From positions 1,116,001-1,180,000 of the forward strand of contig JAACJP010000008.1 in assembly GCA_013368375.1 (NCBI GenBank): a stretch of 64,000 nucleotides of DNA, written 5' to 3'. The notes below the pieces were generated by a model. That model made no database searches and was not told where the DNA came from. It worked only from the letters and a program-made list of their open reading frames with translations. Made by a program: the position numbers and the translations under genes. Source of the DNA: Tricholomella constricta (taxonomy: Eukaryota > Basidiomycota > Agaricomycetes > Agaricales > Lyophyllaceae). The stretch's first letter is position 1; every line of letters starts with the position of its first letter. Positions 11,778 to 22,914 of this stretch are shown piece by piece.

Positions 11778-12695
11778 TGTTGCGAACCAAGTAATCTGGA
11801 TGTTCAAAGAAAGGTCGGGCAGCGTCAAGCGTCAAGCTGAAAGAATGTGCGATAGGTCCTGCAATTGCTGGTCCGTGGCCGATGAACGCTGAGTTCGACA
11901 CAGTCGAAAGAAAAAGGAGAAGTGAAGAGGGAAGAAAGGGGAAGGAAATGGAGCATCGTCTTCCCATTTGGGCTTTATGTAGTTTGGGCGGTTCGATGAC
12001 CGAGGAACCACAATGCTCGTTTTGATGATTTATTGATCATCATCGTCGTTCGGCGTGCGTTCCCTTCAACCCATGGCAACAATCCAATCCTCGAGAAGCA
12101 AAGTCTCCTGTAACACAGGGCCCTCGCTCTTCCCTAATCCTCCTTCCTAGACCCCAGATCTGCAGCAGAGAGCTCTCGGCTATGACACAACTAGACATGA
12201 ACAGTCAGTGCGCTGTCCAACGTCGACCAAGTCATAGAATTATTTTCGATTTCGTGATGGAGACGGACCGCATGCTTGAATCTGCCTCGGCATTTCGATA
12301 ACGATGACAACGGATACTTGGCTCCTTTCAGGTGCACGATGTCGAAAGCACAGAGTAGGGCCACCCGGTTTGGACTTTGCTTTGATGGCAGGGTGTATCG
12401 AATCTTCAAGGTATAGCTCAAGATTCGAGTGTTCCAGCAGAATGCAGCGAACGCTGAACGGTGAAACAGCCAATGAGACATGAAAGCCTCATCCTCTTGA
12501 CCTTCAAATCAACGTCGAATCTATTCCATTCCGACAAATGCATACCGACGTAGGGGATAATGAGATGGCTACTAGTGATGCCGAAATACAGTCAGCATAT
12601 TTCTTCCAGCCTTCATCCTTTGATTATCATTAATTGGCAATTGCTCGCGAAGCTCACCTCAGCATTTCAATGCCCCCAAACAAACGGCATTAGAT
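11778..12695. other. Intergenic region between divergent genes
   Basis: Lies between the minus-strand secreted-protein gene and the plus-strand F-box gene. A roughly 95-codon minus frame at 12191-12481 has no recognisable motif. Probably a shared promoter region. Confidence 0.45.
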
Positions 12696-14021
12696 ATGCC
12701 CGACATCCTGTACAGGATATTCGAACTAGTTCAAGAACCAAAACCTGATGGGGCGTCCGATTTCATCAACTGCACGCATGTTTCTCAGGCGTGGCGCAAC
12801 GCTGCCCTCGATTTCCCCATGCTTTGGAGCACTATTCTTTTTCCTCCAAAATGGAACTGGGAGGCAACAAGGGTCTCTTTGGAAAGATCCGCTCCTTGTC
12901 CGATCGATTTATACCTCCCATGCATGCAGTTAAATCCCATAAATTTCCCGTGTTATAATTTCCGAGTCGGAGACCATTTCTCTCGGTGTCGAAGCATTTT
13001 TCTCGACTCTGGCAAAAATCAAGACACCAATCCACTTCTTTTATACCTCGCGCGAAGCCACTTACCCCAGCTCGAAAGTCTTGATGTGCGGGTTCATTTG
13101 TACTTCGCCGGACTTGTTCACTATCGCAGAACCCCGTTCCAGCCCGGAGCTCCTCTTCTACGAAAGGTTCGATTAGGAGACACTGCCATCATCTCATGTA
13201 CAGTCCCTATGACCCATGTCACGACCCTTCATCTCAGCCGTGAGGATGATTGCTCTGTCCTCGACTTCACCCTTTGTCAGTTCCAAGACATGCTGCGCCA
13301 ATGCCCCGTTCTGGAAGTTCTTGTTCTGAGCGGGGATCTCAGGATTCATAGGAATGCAATCCCCGAGCCAATCGAGCCCGTGTCCCTCCCCTACCTGCGT
13401 TCGTTCCAGCTCTTCGTTTCCGGCGACACACTTTCGTTCGAAGCTGCCCTGGGAAGCATCGATGCATCGCGTTTGGAGGACCTTGTCTACGCGAAGTTCC
13501 GAATTGTGGATATGGTGCGGTGCTCCAGGCTCTTCAATGGCATGACCCTTTCCTCCGTGAAGACCATGACACTATCCCCCGCGACGTCGGGAGACTACCT
13601 GGGCCTGTGGATGGCAACAAGCTGTTTCCCGAATGTCGAGCACCTCATTCTGCCGAACTTAATCGGCGATCAGAACACACTCGACTTTATGGCTACGCAG
13701 AAGGTCTTCTGGCCGGGGCTCAGGACGCTTGCTCTTCGAAATATCGATCCACTGGCAGAGGATAAGGTTTGCAGGTTGGTGTCTGCGCTGAAAAGAACCG
13801 GGTGTGCTCTGAGGACGCTGTACCTTGACGAGAAGTCGATGAAGAGCTCTTTCGCAGGTCTGAAAAATGAGGTAGAAGTAGTCTGCGCGGATCCTTGGAT
13901 GGCGCGACTTCGAAACTTTGGCATCATTGGGCCAGACGAGGATGTGGCCGCGGCTGATCGATTTGTTGGGCTTGCAGGTCTCAACGCTTGTAGGAGGCGT
14001 GAAAGTTGGATACTCGCCTAA
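12696..14021 (+). CDS. F-box-like protein, 441 aa
   Basis: One long exon. The N-terminus MPDILYRIFEL followed by CTHVSQAWRNAAL and PMLWSTI is the classic Agaricomycete F-box-like start (helix, then VC..W, then LW..I). The remainder is leucine-rich without clean repeats (for example LVLSGDLRIH and LRTLALRNIDP), as in members of this expanded family. Such proteins recruit substrates to SCF ubiquitin ligases through Skp1; the target is unknown. The ATG at 12696 lies only two residues ahead of the conserved helix, where relatives usually have LPPEIL. A small upstream exon ending at the cattag before the ATG is therefore possible. Confidence 0.8.
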   Translation: MPDILYRIFELVQEPKPDGASDFINCTHVSQAWRNAALDFPMLWSTILFPPKWNWEATRVSLERSAPCPIDLYLPCMQLNPINFPCYNFRVGDHFSRCRSIFLDSGKNQDTNPLLLYLARSHLPQLESLDVRVHLYFAGLVHYRRTPFQPGAPLLRKVRLGDTAIISCTVPMTHVTTLHLSREDDCSVLDFTLCQFQDMLRQCPVLEVLVLSGDLRIHRNAIPEPIEPVSLPYLRSFQLFVSGDTLSFEAALGSIDASRLEDLVYAKFRIVDMVRCSRLFNGMTLSSVKTMTLSPATSGDYLGLWMATSCFPNVEHLILPNLIGDQNTLDFMATQKVFWPGLRTLALRNIDPLAEDKVCRLVSALKRTGCALRTLYLDEKSMKSSFAGLKNEVEVVCADPWMARLRNFGIIGPDEDVAAADRFVGLAGLNACRRRESWILA

Positions 14022-14364
14022 AAATACACAAACCCTTGGTGTGGCGACAATCGTCGGGAAGGAGGCCTGGCCTGGAGAGCAGGGGAGTAATCTAGGACAA
14101 GGATCACACGAGGCACAGGTGTCCTTCCCCATCTAATTTCGGCCGTCGTTGTCAACTATGAACGCAGATACAGCCTCGCTCCAATCTTGACCGTTGTTTT
14201 TGGGAGACAGAATCGATAACGCTTCGTTCCATTCTTTCGTCCTATATTGGGGCGGGGGAACCCACAGCGTCTTATCCGGCTCTTCACCGTTGTCTTCAGT
14301 TCGGAGCAAGCCCGAGCCTGATTCGGTTCCCCGAGCTTCTCGACCCGTCTCATGGGCGAATGCA
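14022..14364. other. 3' flank of the F-box gene with left target duplication
   Basis: No gene seen. Ends with the 9-bp sequence gcgaatgca (14356-14364), duplicated at 15060-15068. Confidence 0.6.
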
Positions 14365-15059
14365 GAGTACTACGTACTTTAGTAAGAGTAGCTAGTGAGC
14401 TACTCGCTGAATAACTATTTTGATGGTGATTAGTCAGTAAATTATGCTGTGAATGACTATTTTGATGGCAAGTTAGTGGCAAGTTTCCCTCTGATATTGG
14501 CACCAATAATGAATCACTATACTTTGCGTGATGGGTGCGCGCCGGGAAGGAAGTAAATCTCTTCCCATTTGCCTACGTACCAGGGTGTAGCCTCATCAGC
14601 GTGCACATATGATGGTGATCTTGGATTGTAATATAGAGAATGCCGTGAGGAAATACACCAAAGTTAACTGGTTGTTCCAATTGGGGAGCCAGTATAATAT
14701 AGTCCTCCTCCTCCTCCAATGTCTGAACTCTAGTAGTACATCTGTCATTTGTGTACAGACAATCACTTCCTTCAGTGGAGTCTTCAGAAGATAATGCCAG
14801 CCACGACCATACAAGTTTATTACCTGCTTACCACTGTTGCCCGACACCTCCCGGAAATACGAGCAATGACGCGTTAACGGCCCATAGAATGCACAATCAA
14901 TACTGACTCGATAAAAAAAGTAATATATCTCTTTCTTCATCAAAATAGTGATTCGAGACATCAAAATAGTGACTCGAGACATCAAAATAGTGACTCGCAA
15001 CAAAATAGTGATTCAGCGAGTAGCTAACTAGCTAAATATTACTAAAGTTGTAGTACCTC
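14365..15059. mobile_element. Non-autonomous Mutator-like element (MITE), 695 bp
   Basis: The element is bounded by a perfect 9-bp direct duplication gcgaatgca (14356-14364 and 15060-15068). Its ends are inverted repeats of about 60 bp: left gagtactacgtactttagta, right (reverse complement) gaggtactacaactttagta, both continuing into tagcta, gctactcgctgaa and cactattttg-like sequence. Inside the right end the motif catcaaaatagtga(c/t)tcgaga is repeated three to four times (14937-15013), and the left end has two related copies. A 9-bp duplication with long inverted ends fits the Mutator/MULE superfamily. No transposase is encoded; a 135-codon minus frame (14596-15003) looks incidental. Confidence 0.85.
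14937..15016 (+). repeat. Subterminal tandem repeats of the MULE-type element
   Basis: About 21-bp units of the form catcaaaatagtgactcgag occur in tandem, followed by a shortened unit. They may be transposase-binding sites, as subterminal repeats often are. Confidence 0.75.
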
Positions 15060-15950
15060 GCGAATGCACGACTTTCGCTGTCGATATTTGCCGCATCCAC
15101 GCTGGTTTCTCGAAACATGGCGGGCCCGTGCGAGTGAAGGAGCACTATTGCATAGCAAGCGTATACTTCTCCGAAAAGCATCTGGTTGCCCCCTATCTGG
15201 TGTGTAGGCTTCAAGGCAAAGTGTGTTCACTAATCCGACTCTCCATTCGCAGTTTTGCCCGTGTCTGACACCTGGAACAGGACAAGAAGGCCTTAGACCA
15301 AATGTGCTTCAAGTTGCGTAGCTTCGAGGAGGATTTCCCTCAAGGTTGCCTTCTTCTACTTTGATAGCAGCGCAGTCACCCTTTGAGAAGGCATCTCCAG
15401 GCCGGGAGGAAGCAACAACAAGATATCAGCAAGCCGCAATATAGCAAATAACCTCAATCAGGTCAGTGGATGTCCCATGTAGAAGGCGTTAGTCTTTGGG
15501 AAGCCGGGACACATATGGGAGTGATGAAGGATAAGCCAGTGTGGCTGATGACCGGTGCGAGCTCCAAGTGCAGGACGCGACATACCATGAAGCCCTTTTG
15601 GCCGCAGTCTCCACGATGAGTTGACACGGGATCGCGGGTGATGCATGGATGAATGTTGACCTGAAGGTGTTATAGCGGACAGGCACTGTGTAATTGCGAA
15701 CAAGAAACGTTGTACATTCAATGATGCGGTTGCGGTTTCAGTTCTGTTCATTGCGCTTGCATTGCGGAAGATGAAAAGCCATAGCTCATTGAGCTTCTTG
15801 CCCGGGTTGGTTTTCCACGTCGAGGCCGTCAGCCACTTGTACAAATATACCGCCATAGCGGCGGAGTTCAGATTGGGATTTGCACCCACTTCGGGCAAGA
15901 GTCCGCTCTTCCCCAACATCCCCACGCCGGTCACCCACTCCTATAACTCA

Positions 15951-16654
15951 AATGTCCAACATCGACCACGCCATTGCAACATTCGCTAAGCTCTCTCAGT
16001 CGGACCTTGATAACTTCTTCGAGGCTGTAAAAAAGGAGAAAGACAGACAGCATCGAGAACGGGAAGAGGCTGATAGAGGGTTGCCTCACAAGCAGCCATC
16101 CTCGAAAAGTGAGTTTAATCGTATTCTAGATGATTTTCAAGCTTATATCCCATTTTTCACAAAGGTACGTCAACATCTCTTCCCCGGAGTTCCCCCGACA
16201 CGATACTACTGGGCATAAGCAAGAAAATGGACCAGCTGACCATCAACCATTAGATTTTGTTGTATGTCATCAATTTTTGTCGTGTCTAGAAAAACTTATT
16301 GACCTGAAATAGCGACACAACCATCGTCATCGCTCCCTCATAGACCTTAGACAACAGCCTACACATCAAGACACACTACCCCATTCTACTTCAGACACAA
16401 CCACCGTCCCTCGTAACCCCATGTTCACCATACACCTCTCACATTACCTACCTGGAGTTCCGGAATTCGACCTACCCTTCCCGCATCAAGCACTTACCGA
16501 CACATTTGGTCAACTCCCGAGCCCTGGTTCCACACCAGAGCCATTTGCTGAGCAGGATGGCGTAGGCTTAGCAGCAGCAATGGGGAATCCGGTGGCGGTG
16601 GATGTTGTTATGAGGCATTATGGACGCACAGGCTTTTACACATCGAACTAGCAA
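15951..16654 (+). CDS. Hypothetical protein, possibly two exons
   Basis: An open frame from the ATG at 15951 encodes MSNIDHAIATFAKLSQSDLD and a charged, coiled-coil-like stretch (VKKEKDRQHREREEADRG). It runs into a gtacgt donor at 16165. A second acidic frame, HQALTDTFGQLPSPGSTPEP to the stop codon at 16649-16651, lies downstream and could be a later exon, but I could not settle the acceptor or frame. No family recognised. The minus strand of 15458-15934 is also open and might be the real coding strand. Confidence 0.3.
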
Positions 16655-16803
16655 CCCCACATGTATATCATTACCAAAAGGAAAACAATGTTACATTTAG
16701 ATTCAAAGCTTCTGAAGAACTGATAACAAACGACGAACATAGCAGCCACCATTTTGGGGCTCGAAAGCAATCGAAGCTCATATTCCAAAAAACCTGTCTG
16801 CAT

Positions 16804-18195
16804 TCAATCGAGCTGCGCCAACTTGTCTCTCATGTACTCCTCAAACAACGCCTTGTAGTTCGGGTGCCACCGACTCAAAGCCGGCCGCCCCTCAGCAACG
16901 TCAGCTGCGTTCCACATGATCCTCAATTGGTCCACCTCGCGCTTCGTCTCGTTGTCCGGCACCAAAATGTAAAAGTCACCGGAGCGCACGTGGTCCAGCA
17001 TGTAGAGCACTGTCTCCTCGGCCGTCCAGGCACCTGTTGGCTTCTCCGAGCCGCTGTCAGCGCCCGTGAGACCTGTGTAGGTCCATCCCGGGCTGTCGTA
17101 TGTGAGCATATGAGCTAAAAGCATAGGTCAAGGGAAATCATACAGGAATAGATGCGCGGTCACATTGCTGTCTGGTTGGGAACGAAGCTCATGAGCGAGG
17201 CCTTCCGTGAGACTTTTCACAGCGGCTTTAGATGCATTGTAGGCTGTATTCCCACTTGAGAAGGGGTGGAGGTGAGAACTTCTAACATGGAGGCTGGGAA
17301 GAAGAGACACACGGAGGGTTTGTGATGCCCTGCTTGGAGCCAGTGTTGATAATCATGGCCTGATTCTCCTGATGAAGCATCGACTGAATAGAAGACCGTC
17401 AGTGAATCACGGTCAGGTCAATTGAGAGCAGAACTCACTGGGGCGAATGTTTGCTGAACGTTGATAACGCTATAGAAGGGTACAAATGAAGTATAAAGGG
17501 CACGGGGCATCTGTGGCAAACGATAAACTCACCCGAAGAAATTGACATTGAAGGTCTTGTGCCAGTTGTCGAGCCCGTCCCAAGATGTCCCTTTGGCACC
17601 GATGCCGGCATTGTTCAAAAGTACCGCAACCTGCATAAGTGTGAGCAACAATCATCGGTTGATGAGCGCAAGACATGAGGATCCGAAAAAAGAGTAGGAT
17701 AGAAGCGTTGAAGTCGAAATGAAGAAGCGGTGGCGCGGGTGTGGACCAGTCTCGACGATCCTCACCTCGCCCCAAGCCTCGTAGACTTTGTCTCTCAATC
17801 TCACAACCTGGTCAAGCTGTGTAACATCAGTGGGGACGACCAGGACGTTCGCCTCCCCGATCTGGTGTACAAGCTGCTTCCCGACATCGTTCAGCTTTTC
17901 TTCCGCCACATCCGCAATGGCAACTTTTAGGCCAAGCCTTGAAGCCCCAAATCAATTCAGCCTCGCATCAGAATCCACTGGCAGTAGTGACTTACTTGGC
18001 AAACTCCAATGCTGCGGCTCTGCCGATGCCGCTCGCAGCGCCGGTGATGACTGCGACGCGCCCGGCGTTAATGACAGGGTGCACTTCGTCAGCCACGGAC
18101 ATGTTTTCAAGCTTGTAGGAAGCTGTGCCCGTGTACATGCCTGGCCGTAGTGGTGATGCAGCGCTGCTTGAGTTGTGGTCAGATATAGATACCAT
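16804..18195 (-). CDS. Short-chain dehydrogenase/reductase (SDR), 323 aa
   Basis: Exons 18195-17996, 17937-17766, 17630-17533, 17469-17439 (31 nt), 17383-17313, 17254-17144 and 17092-16804 (972 nt). Classical SDR marks appear in order: VAVITGAASGIGRAAALEF (TGxxxGIG cofactor loop), DVT, VAVLLNNAGIGAKGTSW (NNAG), INTGSKQGITNPPGN with the catalytic serine region, and YNASKAAVKSL (YxxxK). A PGWTYTGLTG segment follows. The acceptor at 17093 (cgacag) was chosen because it restores LPGWTYTGLTG; an earlier acceptor would give an intron under 30 nt. The substrate cannot be inferred. The ATG at 18195 gives about 35 residues before the domain; a second ATG lies downstream. Confidence 0.88.
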
Positions 18196-18760
18196 CGCTG
18201 GGATAGAGATGTAAAACAGAAGACGAGAGAAAGAGAAAAAAGAAACGAAAGCAGCAACGAAGGTGCAAGGCTTCTTATATTCGGAAGCTGAGGCAGCCCA
18301 GTGTTTACACCCATCAAGTTGGATCAGCTGCAATGGACATCCATGCCCTTCCTTTCTTTACAGGACTCTCATCAAGAAGGCGTCTTCGTCCCAGACTTGG
18401 GAAATGACAAGGAACTTGGGAAAAGGCGGGCGTTAAGAAGGGTACCAGTGTTCATAGTGTTCCAATACTTCCAATCAGCACTTCTCACTCTTGCACACAT
18501 TTGATAATTATTGAGAAGGGGATACTTGTCAAGTCATAAACGACAAAAGAAGAGACGAAAAGCTGCCGACAGGTGCCGAAAGGAATATGCGTGAGATACG
18601 GAAAGTGAATGGGGCATGTGGGATAGTAGCAGTCAGGCGAAGGACAGACACGGGACAGTAAAAACGAAACATGGCAAGGAAAGAAAGACGGCAAGGACTT
18701 TAGGTATATAGGCCGGTCAGCCAACGTTCATGTTAAGTGCCGAGACCCTTTTCACGTCGT
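18196..18760. other. Intergenic region, SDR promoter and VTS1 3' flank
   Basis: About 565 bp with no coding signal, between two minus-strand genes. Confidence 0.5.
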
Positions 18761-20917
18761 TCAAGGAGATTTGAGCGTCGCGCTGGGAGGGACGCTGCTG
18801 GCTAAACCGTCATCCATCCCCATCTTCTTCTTCACCAGCTCGAACGTCTTCAACATTTTCCTCCTCGCGCCAAGCGCAGCAACACCTTTCGCCTCCAACG
18901 CCGCCTCATCCATCAAAACCATATCCTGCCACTTGGCTCCCTCGAAGTTGGGCGTGTACTTGTGCAGCCTCAAGCTCCTCAGCCACGCAGGGATGTCATT
19001 CAGCAGCGCCGGATCGACATCCTCCTCGCCCTTGGGCGTCCCTCCATCCACGCGACTGCCAGTGGAGGACGCGCTCTTCAGGCCAGGCGACCGTCCGCTC
19101 GGAGGGCCGCGTCTATTATTCAGTCCCGCAGAAACCGGCTGCATTCCAAGCCAGCCGCCAGGCTGCCCAAACCCGTTCACCGCCATCTGTGCCGCAAGCA
19201 GCTGCGCCTCTGGCGTTAGGCCCATCAGCATGTTCATGTTGAACGGATTCATAGGCGCCATCCCCGCCAGCCCGGGCATGGGCATGCCCATTCCGGGGCT
19301 CCCCAAGCCCATGTTGAATCCACCAACGCCCATCGGCATCCCGAGGCCGTTCATTCCGTTAAGGTTGTTTGCGTTATCGTCATTACCACCGAACCTGTTC
19401 GAGGATGCGTTGGAGAGCGCCGGGCTCCGTGTCCCAGACCAGCCCCCTGGTCCACCGAAACCGTTGTTACTATTTCCGCTGACGTTGCGCGATCCGCCGC
19501 GTCCTTGCTGATTTTGGTGTTGTCCGATTAAGTTTCCGTTGTCGTCGTACATGGCGTTAGATTGACCGTTGTGGCTGCTGCCGTGGTCGCTGCTGGTGGG
19601 CTTGGCGCGACGGTGAATCGTTGGGTCACCCATGCGCGGCACACCGGGAGCGGCGCTCTTGCTGGACCAGTCATTCAGTTTACTGGCAGCACCGTCGAGC
19701 GTCTGGGTACGGGTGTCCTTTTGGAACATCGGGACGAGCGGCGTATTGACCAAGCTGGCCCAGCTCTCGCCAGAAGGCACTGTGGCGTCACCCCCACCAA
19801 TGGCGCCGGGCCTTGGAGACAGGGTACCAGAAAACTCGGTGCTCTTGGGGCGCGAAGCATTGACGACAATTTCTTGAGCTGCTGCATTTTGCTCGGAAAC
19901 CTGGCTCAAATGAGACGCAGCGGCCCAAGTTGAACGCCCATCAACGGTTCCGGTGGCAAGTACCGGAGCCGAGATGCGATGCGCGGCATTGCTGGCCTTG
20001 AGTTTGGCTCTCTGCTGCGCGAGAGTTGCAGCAGCGTCGCTGCCACCGGGGTTGGCAGCAGATTCCGGAGACAAGAAATTGGCGGAGTTGTCCAAGACCA
20101 GGGAGGAACGGTTTCCTGGATTGAAGTTGCGTGCAGTGGGAGAGGAAGGCAAGCCAGATTTCAGACCAGGAGACTTGATGCTGATGCTGGCGAGCTTCGC
20201 TTCCATCTGACTTTGCATGGAGCCTGGCAGGCTATCAACGACCAGAATACATGTATCTTTGTAAAACGACTCACCGCCCATGGCTGGACTGAGGAGAGCC
20301 GTCATCGGATCAGACCTCGCCATCTGCTGCAAAACCGTGATGAAAAATCGGATTTGAACTTGAGTAGAATGTTGCAGAAGACTGTAAAGAGCGGCTGTGC
20401 GCTCGGCTTCTGAAAGAACTTTGAACCCTACGCACGAGAATGGGGTGAGCGTTGCGATGGACAGAGGGAGTTAAAGCGCCCCACATTGCTCGATGGCACT
20501 GAGTTCTTCTTTGAAATTAACGTCCAACGAGGCAGCAGCCATGTCTTCCTAAATAGGGTGTCAGATCGGCAGAATGTCTTGAAAGGCCGTCGATACATAC
20601 GAGAGTGGCTTCGTAGCTCTGAAGATTCTCGAACCATTGGTCGAGGGCTTCCGCTGTGAGAAATTAAGGGTAAACGCCAATCTATGCAAGCATCCTGCGA
20701 ATCGCACACCTTCTGGGGTTTGAAACATGCCAGCACTACCACTACCGAGGAGCTCGCTGGTAGGTCTGGCGGCTGATCCCGCTCCTGCTCCTGGGCGAGG
20801 AGATGCCGGCGCGAGGCCTGGGGTTCCTCTGGCAGAGGGTCCCATGGATTGGCGAGAGCTGGCTTTGGTATTCTCGTTCGGGCCAGGAGATGGGGTGGAA
20901 GGGGGTCGTAGAGACAT
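18761..20917 (-). CDS. VTS1: Vts1-type SAM-domain RNA-binding protein, 646 aa
   Basis: Exons 20917-20710, 20653-20601, 20548-20485, 20427-20275 and 20223-18761 (1941 nt). The N-terminal block AEALDQWFENLQSYEATL, EDMAAASLDVNFKEELSAIE and the QVQIRFFITVLQQMA helix is the conserved Vts1 N-terminal region. A long low-complexity Gly/Asn/Met-rich middle follows. Near the C-terminus is the SAM domain, from WLRSLRLHKYTPNF through MDEAALEAKGVAALGARRKM to FELVKKKMGM. Vts1/Smaug proteins bind stem-loops in mRNAs and recruit Ccr4-Not for deadenylation in the cytoplasm. Intron 20224-20274 is 51 nt long without an in-frame stop, so retention would keep the frame. It was removed because that gives AMGG-SMQSQMEAKLAS. 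Confidence 0.92.
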
Positions 20918-21514
20918 TGGGAAATTGTAAGAAAAGGTCGTTGGAGTTGGGCTAGGTCGGTGGTGGGATTGGAGTAGGACTAGGTCTGTTCAGCCAGGAT
21001 AACCAAATAAAAGAGGACTGTGAGTCGTGGTGTGTCCTTGACGTCGAGTCTGTGGACTATGCTAGAAACAAACTAGAAACACGAGGAATTGGAATAAATC
21101 CTCTAATTTCGTGCAGTGTTTGTCTAGACGAGACCAGCGGAGCCTGCCGGTCTAGCGAAGTACGATGTCAACGCAAGGAATGACGAGCAGACGGCGACGA
21201 CAGCGAGCAAGAGACTTAAACAAAGCGTCTGCGCCGAGTGGGAAGGGTGAGAGATGAGCTGGCCTTGTTGTCAACCTCAAAAGGGAAACAGTGCCACACA
21301 TCAATTCGCTTGAAACCCCAAAATGAAACTCATCTCATCTCGGTCTTCTGCTTGATCATCTCTCTACACTCTTTGGCCATTCAGAGTGCTTCTACTCACT
21401 CATCTTGATCTTGATGAGATGCCAGAATAAAATAAAAGAAATCGATGCGACGTCCTTGTCGTCGCACATCCTCCTCCCCACGTTCTTTCATCACTGTCCT
21501 TACTACTGGCAGCA
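20918..21514. other. Divergent intergenic region upstream of VTS1 and the microexon gene
   Basis: About 600 bp. In the frame of the first microexon-gene exon it stays open back to 21431 and encodes a hydrophobic run VLSSLSLLLAA just before the chosen ATG. The true start or signal-peptide exon of that gene may therefore lie here. Confidence 0.5.
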
Positions 21515-22575
21515 ATGTCATCCCGCAAGGGGTGGTCATGCATCGACGGGCTCGATGCTTCAGCCACCGTTGAAAATGTTGCTCGGTAAGGCTATGCTCC
21601 TTGAACTCTGCCGTGTGTTTGACCAATCTTTTACTCAGTAACAAAAAACATTTAAAGTAAGTCCTTTCCCCTGCCTGAGGGGTTCATTGATGGTTAATTT
21701 TCACAGGGGATCATCTACTAAAACAGGTGTCAAGTAAGTTCTGCTCTGGTGCTGTCCTTTTTTTCTGTGTTCACAAGTTTCTCTAGATACACGTAAGTTA
21801 CGTCTTCCTGTCACTTTCAATGATATTCACATATCCATGGCAGGATGGATGTAACCTTCACAAAGTACGTCAATCTAATATGTTAATGAGCGATATAACT
21901 TGGGTCCTGATTTCACACCGAATTCCTACTTTTTCGCAGTACTCCCAACAAGGCTGCTAGAACTCGGCTCATAACGACGACAACCTCAACTGTCACAGCA
22001 CCACCCTTGACAGACACGTCAACGCAAGTTCCTGGGTCTGGAACTCGGCTCACCTCGTCGACGATATCCAAGTCGATGCCGACGTCGATTGTTAGCACAT
22101 CAGGCTTAAGAAAAGTTCCCACCAAGGGTGGGCCTGCCCTGCCTGCCATTATCGCAGGAGCAGTTGGTGGCTCAATCTTAATATGTGTCATTATAATCCT
22201 GTTGCTGTGTTACTGGCGACGGGTACGACAAAGAGCCTTTCTCACCCCCAGACCATTTCGTGCGTTCTTGTCGCAGGCTTGTCCAGAGGCGAAACTTACA
22301 TTTTCCAAGTACAAAGGTGTTCCGCAATGTCTCCAAACCTCCCTTTATCTATGGGAGATGTCTATACTAAAGAAAGGCTCGTGCGCCCGAGCCCTGTGAC
22401 TGATGGCATGAGCGACTACGGAGACTTGCCTGAATCGCAGTTGAATACTATTGTAAATCCGGAGCCTGATAGCGACGAGATAGCTCTCCGAGAAGAAAAC
22501 GAGAGGCTCCGTCGGGAGAACGAATTGCTCCGTCTACTAGCAGGGAGACCGAAAGCCAATAAGGGGAGCAGTTGA
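21515..22575 (+). CDS. Single-pass membrane protein assembled from microexons, 242 aa
   Basis: Exons 21515-21585, 21639-21656 (18 nt), 21707-21733 (27 nt), 21787-21792 (6 nt), 21844-21864 (21 nt), 21940-22259 and 22310-22575 sum to 729 nt. The first five introns are all phase 2, 50-75 nt long, with GTAAG or GTACG donors, so every microexon is a symmetric cassette. The protein has a short Thr/Ser-rich outer part (RLITTTTSTVTAPP and similar), a transmembrane helix (AIIAGAVGGSILICVIIILL) followed by basic RRVRQR, and a cytoplasmic tail ending in a leucine-zipper-like segment (EIALREENERLRRENELLRL). No family is recognised beyond the general Mid2/Wsc-like sensor architecture. The N-terminus is uncertain: no signal peptide follows this ATG, but a hydrophobic stretch lies in frame just upstream. 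Confidence 0.72.
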
Positions 22576-22914
22576 CTTTGAGTATGGCGGATTCAAATAC
22601 TTTCATCACTTGCTTGCACCCTATATATACCTAGATATACCCAATACTTATACCTACTCTGTTCCTCCTGTCGTTACGAACACTTGTATGAATTTAGGCG
22701 TTGACGATCAGGTGATTGGTCACCAAGTATACGGAGCCACCCGGAACCCGGATTAGTCAGCGTAATCAACTGGCAGCAATTCTCTGAACAGACTGCGACA
22801 TATCCACAAAATTTCTACCCCTGCCTGCGACGACGACTCGAGCTCGTTGCACAGAACAGCGACCAGCTGGAATCCCGGCACTCTTCACTGACTATTTCAT
22901 CAAACTATAGCGCG
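22576..22914. other. Short intergenic region, FZO1 promoter
   Basis: About 340 bp between two plus-strand genes, with no coding signal. Confidence 0.5.

Noticed and set aside
11068..11892. 274-codon plus-strand open frame
   Set aside because: It is the antisense of the secreted two-repeat protein; the minus strand has signal peptide, splice sites and repeat structure.
14937..15016. Regularly spaced repeats that look array-like
   Set aside because: Units are contiguous with no unique spacers and lie inside the inverted ends of a transposon; this is not a CRISPR array.
15458..15934. 158-codon minus-strand open frame
   Set aside because: It overlaps the start of the plus-strand hypothetical gene and shows no motifs; kept only as an alternative there.
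17093..17143. Possible 29-nt intron in the first SDR gene
   Set aside because: The acceptor cgacag at 17093 gives a normal 51-nt intron and the conserved PGWTYTGLTG.
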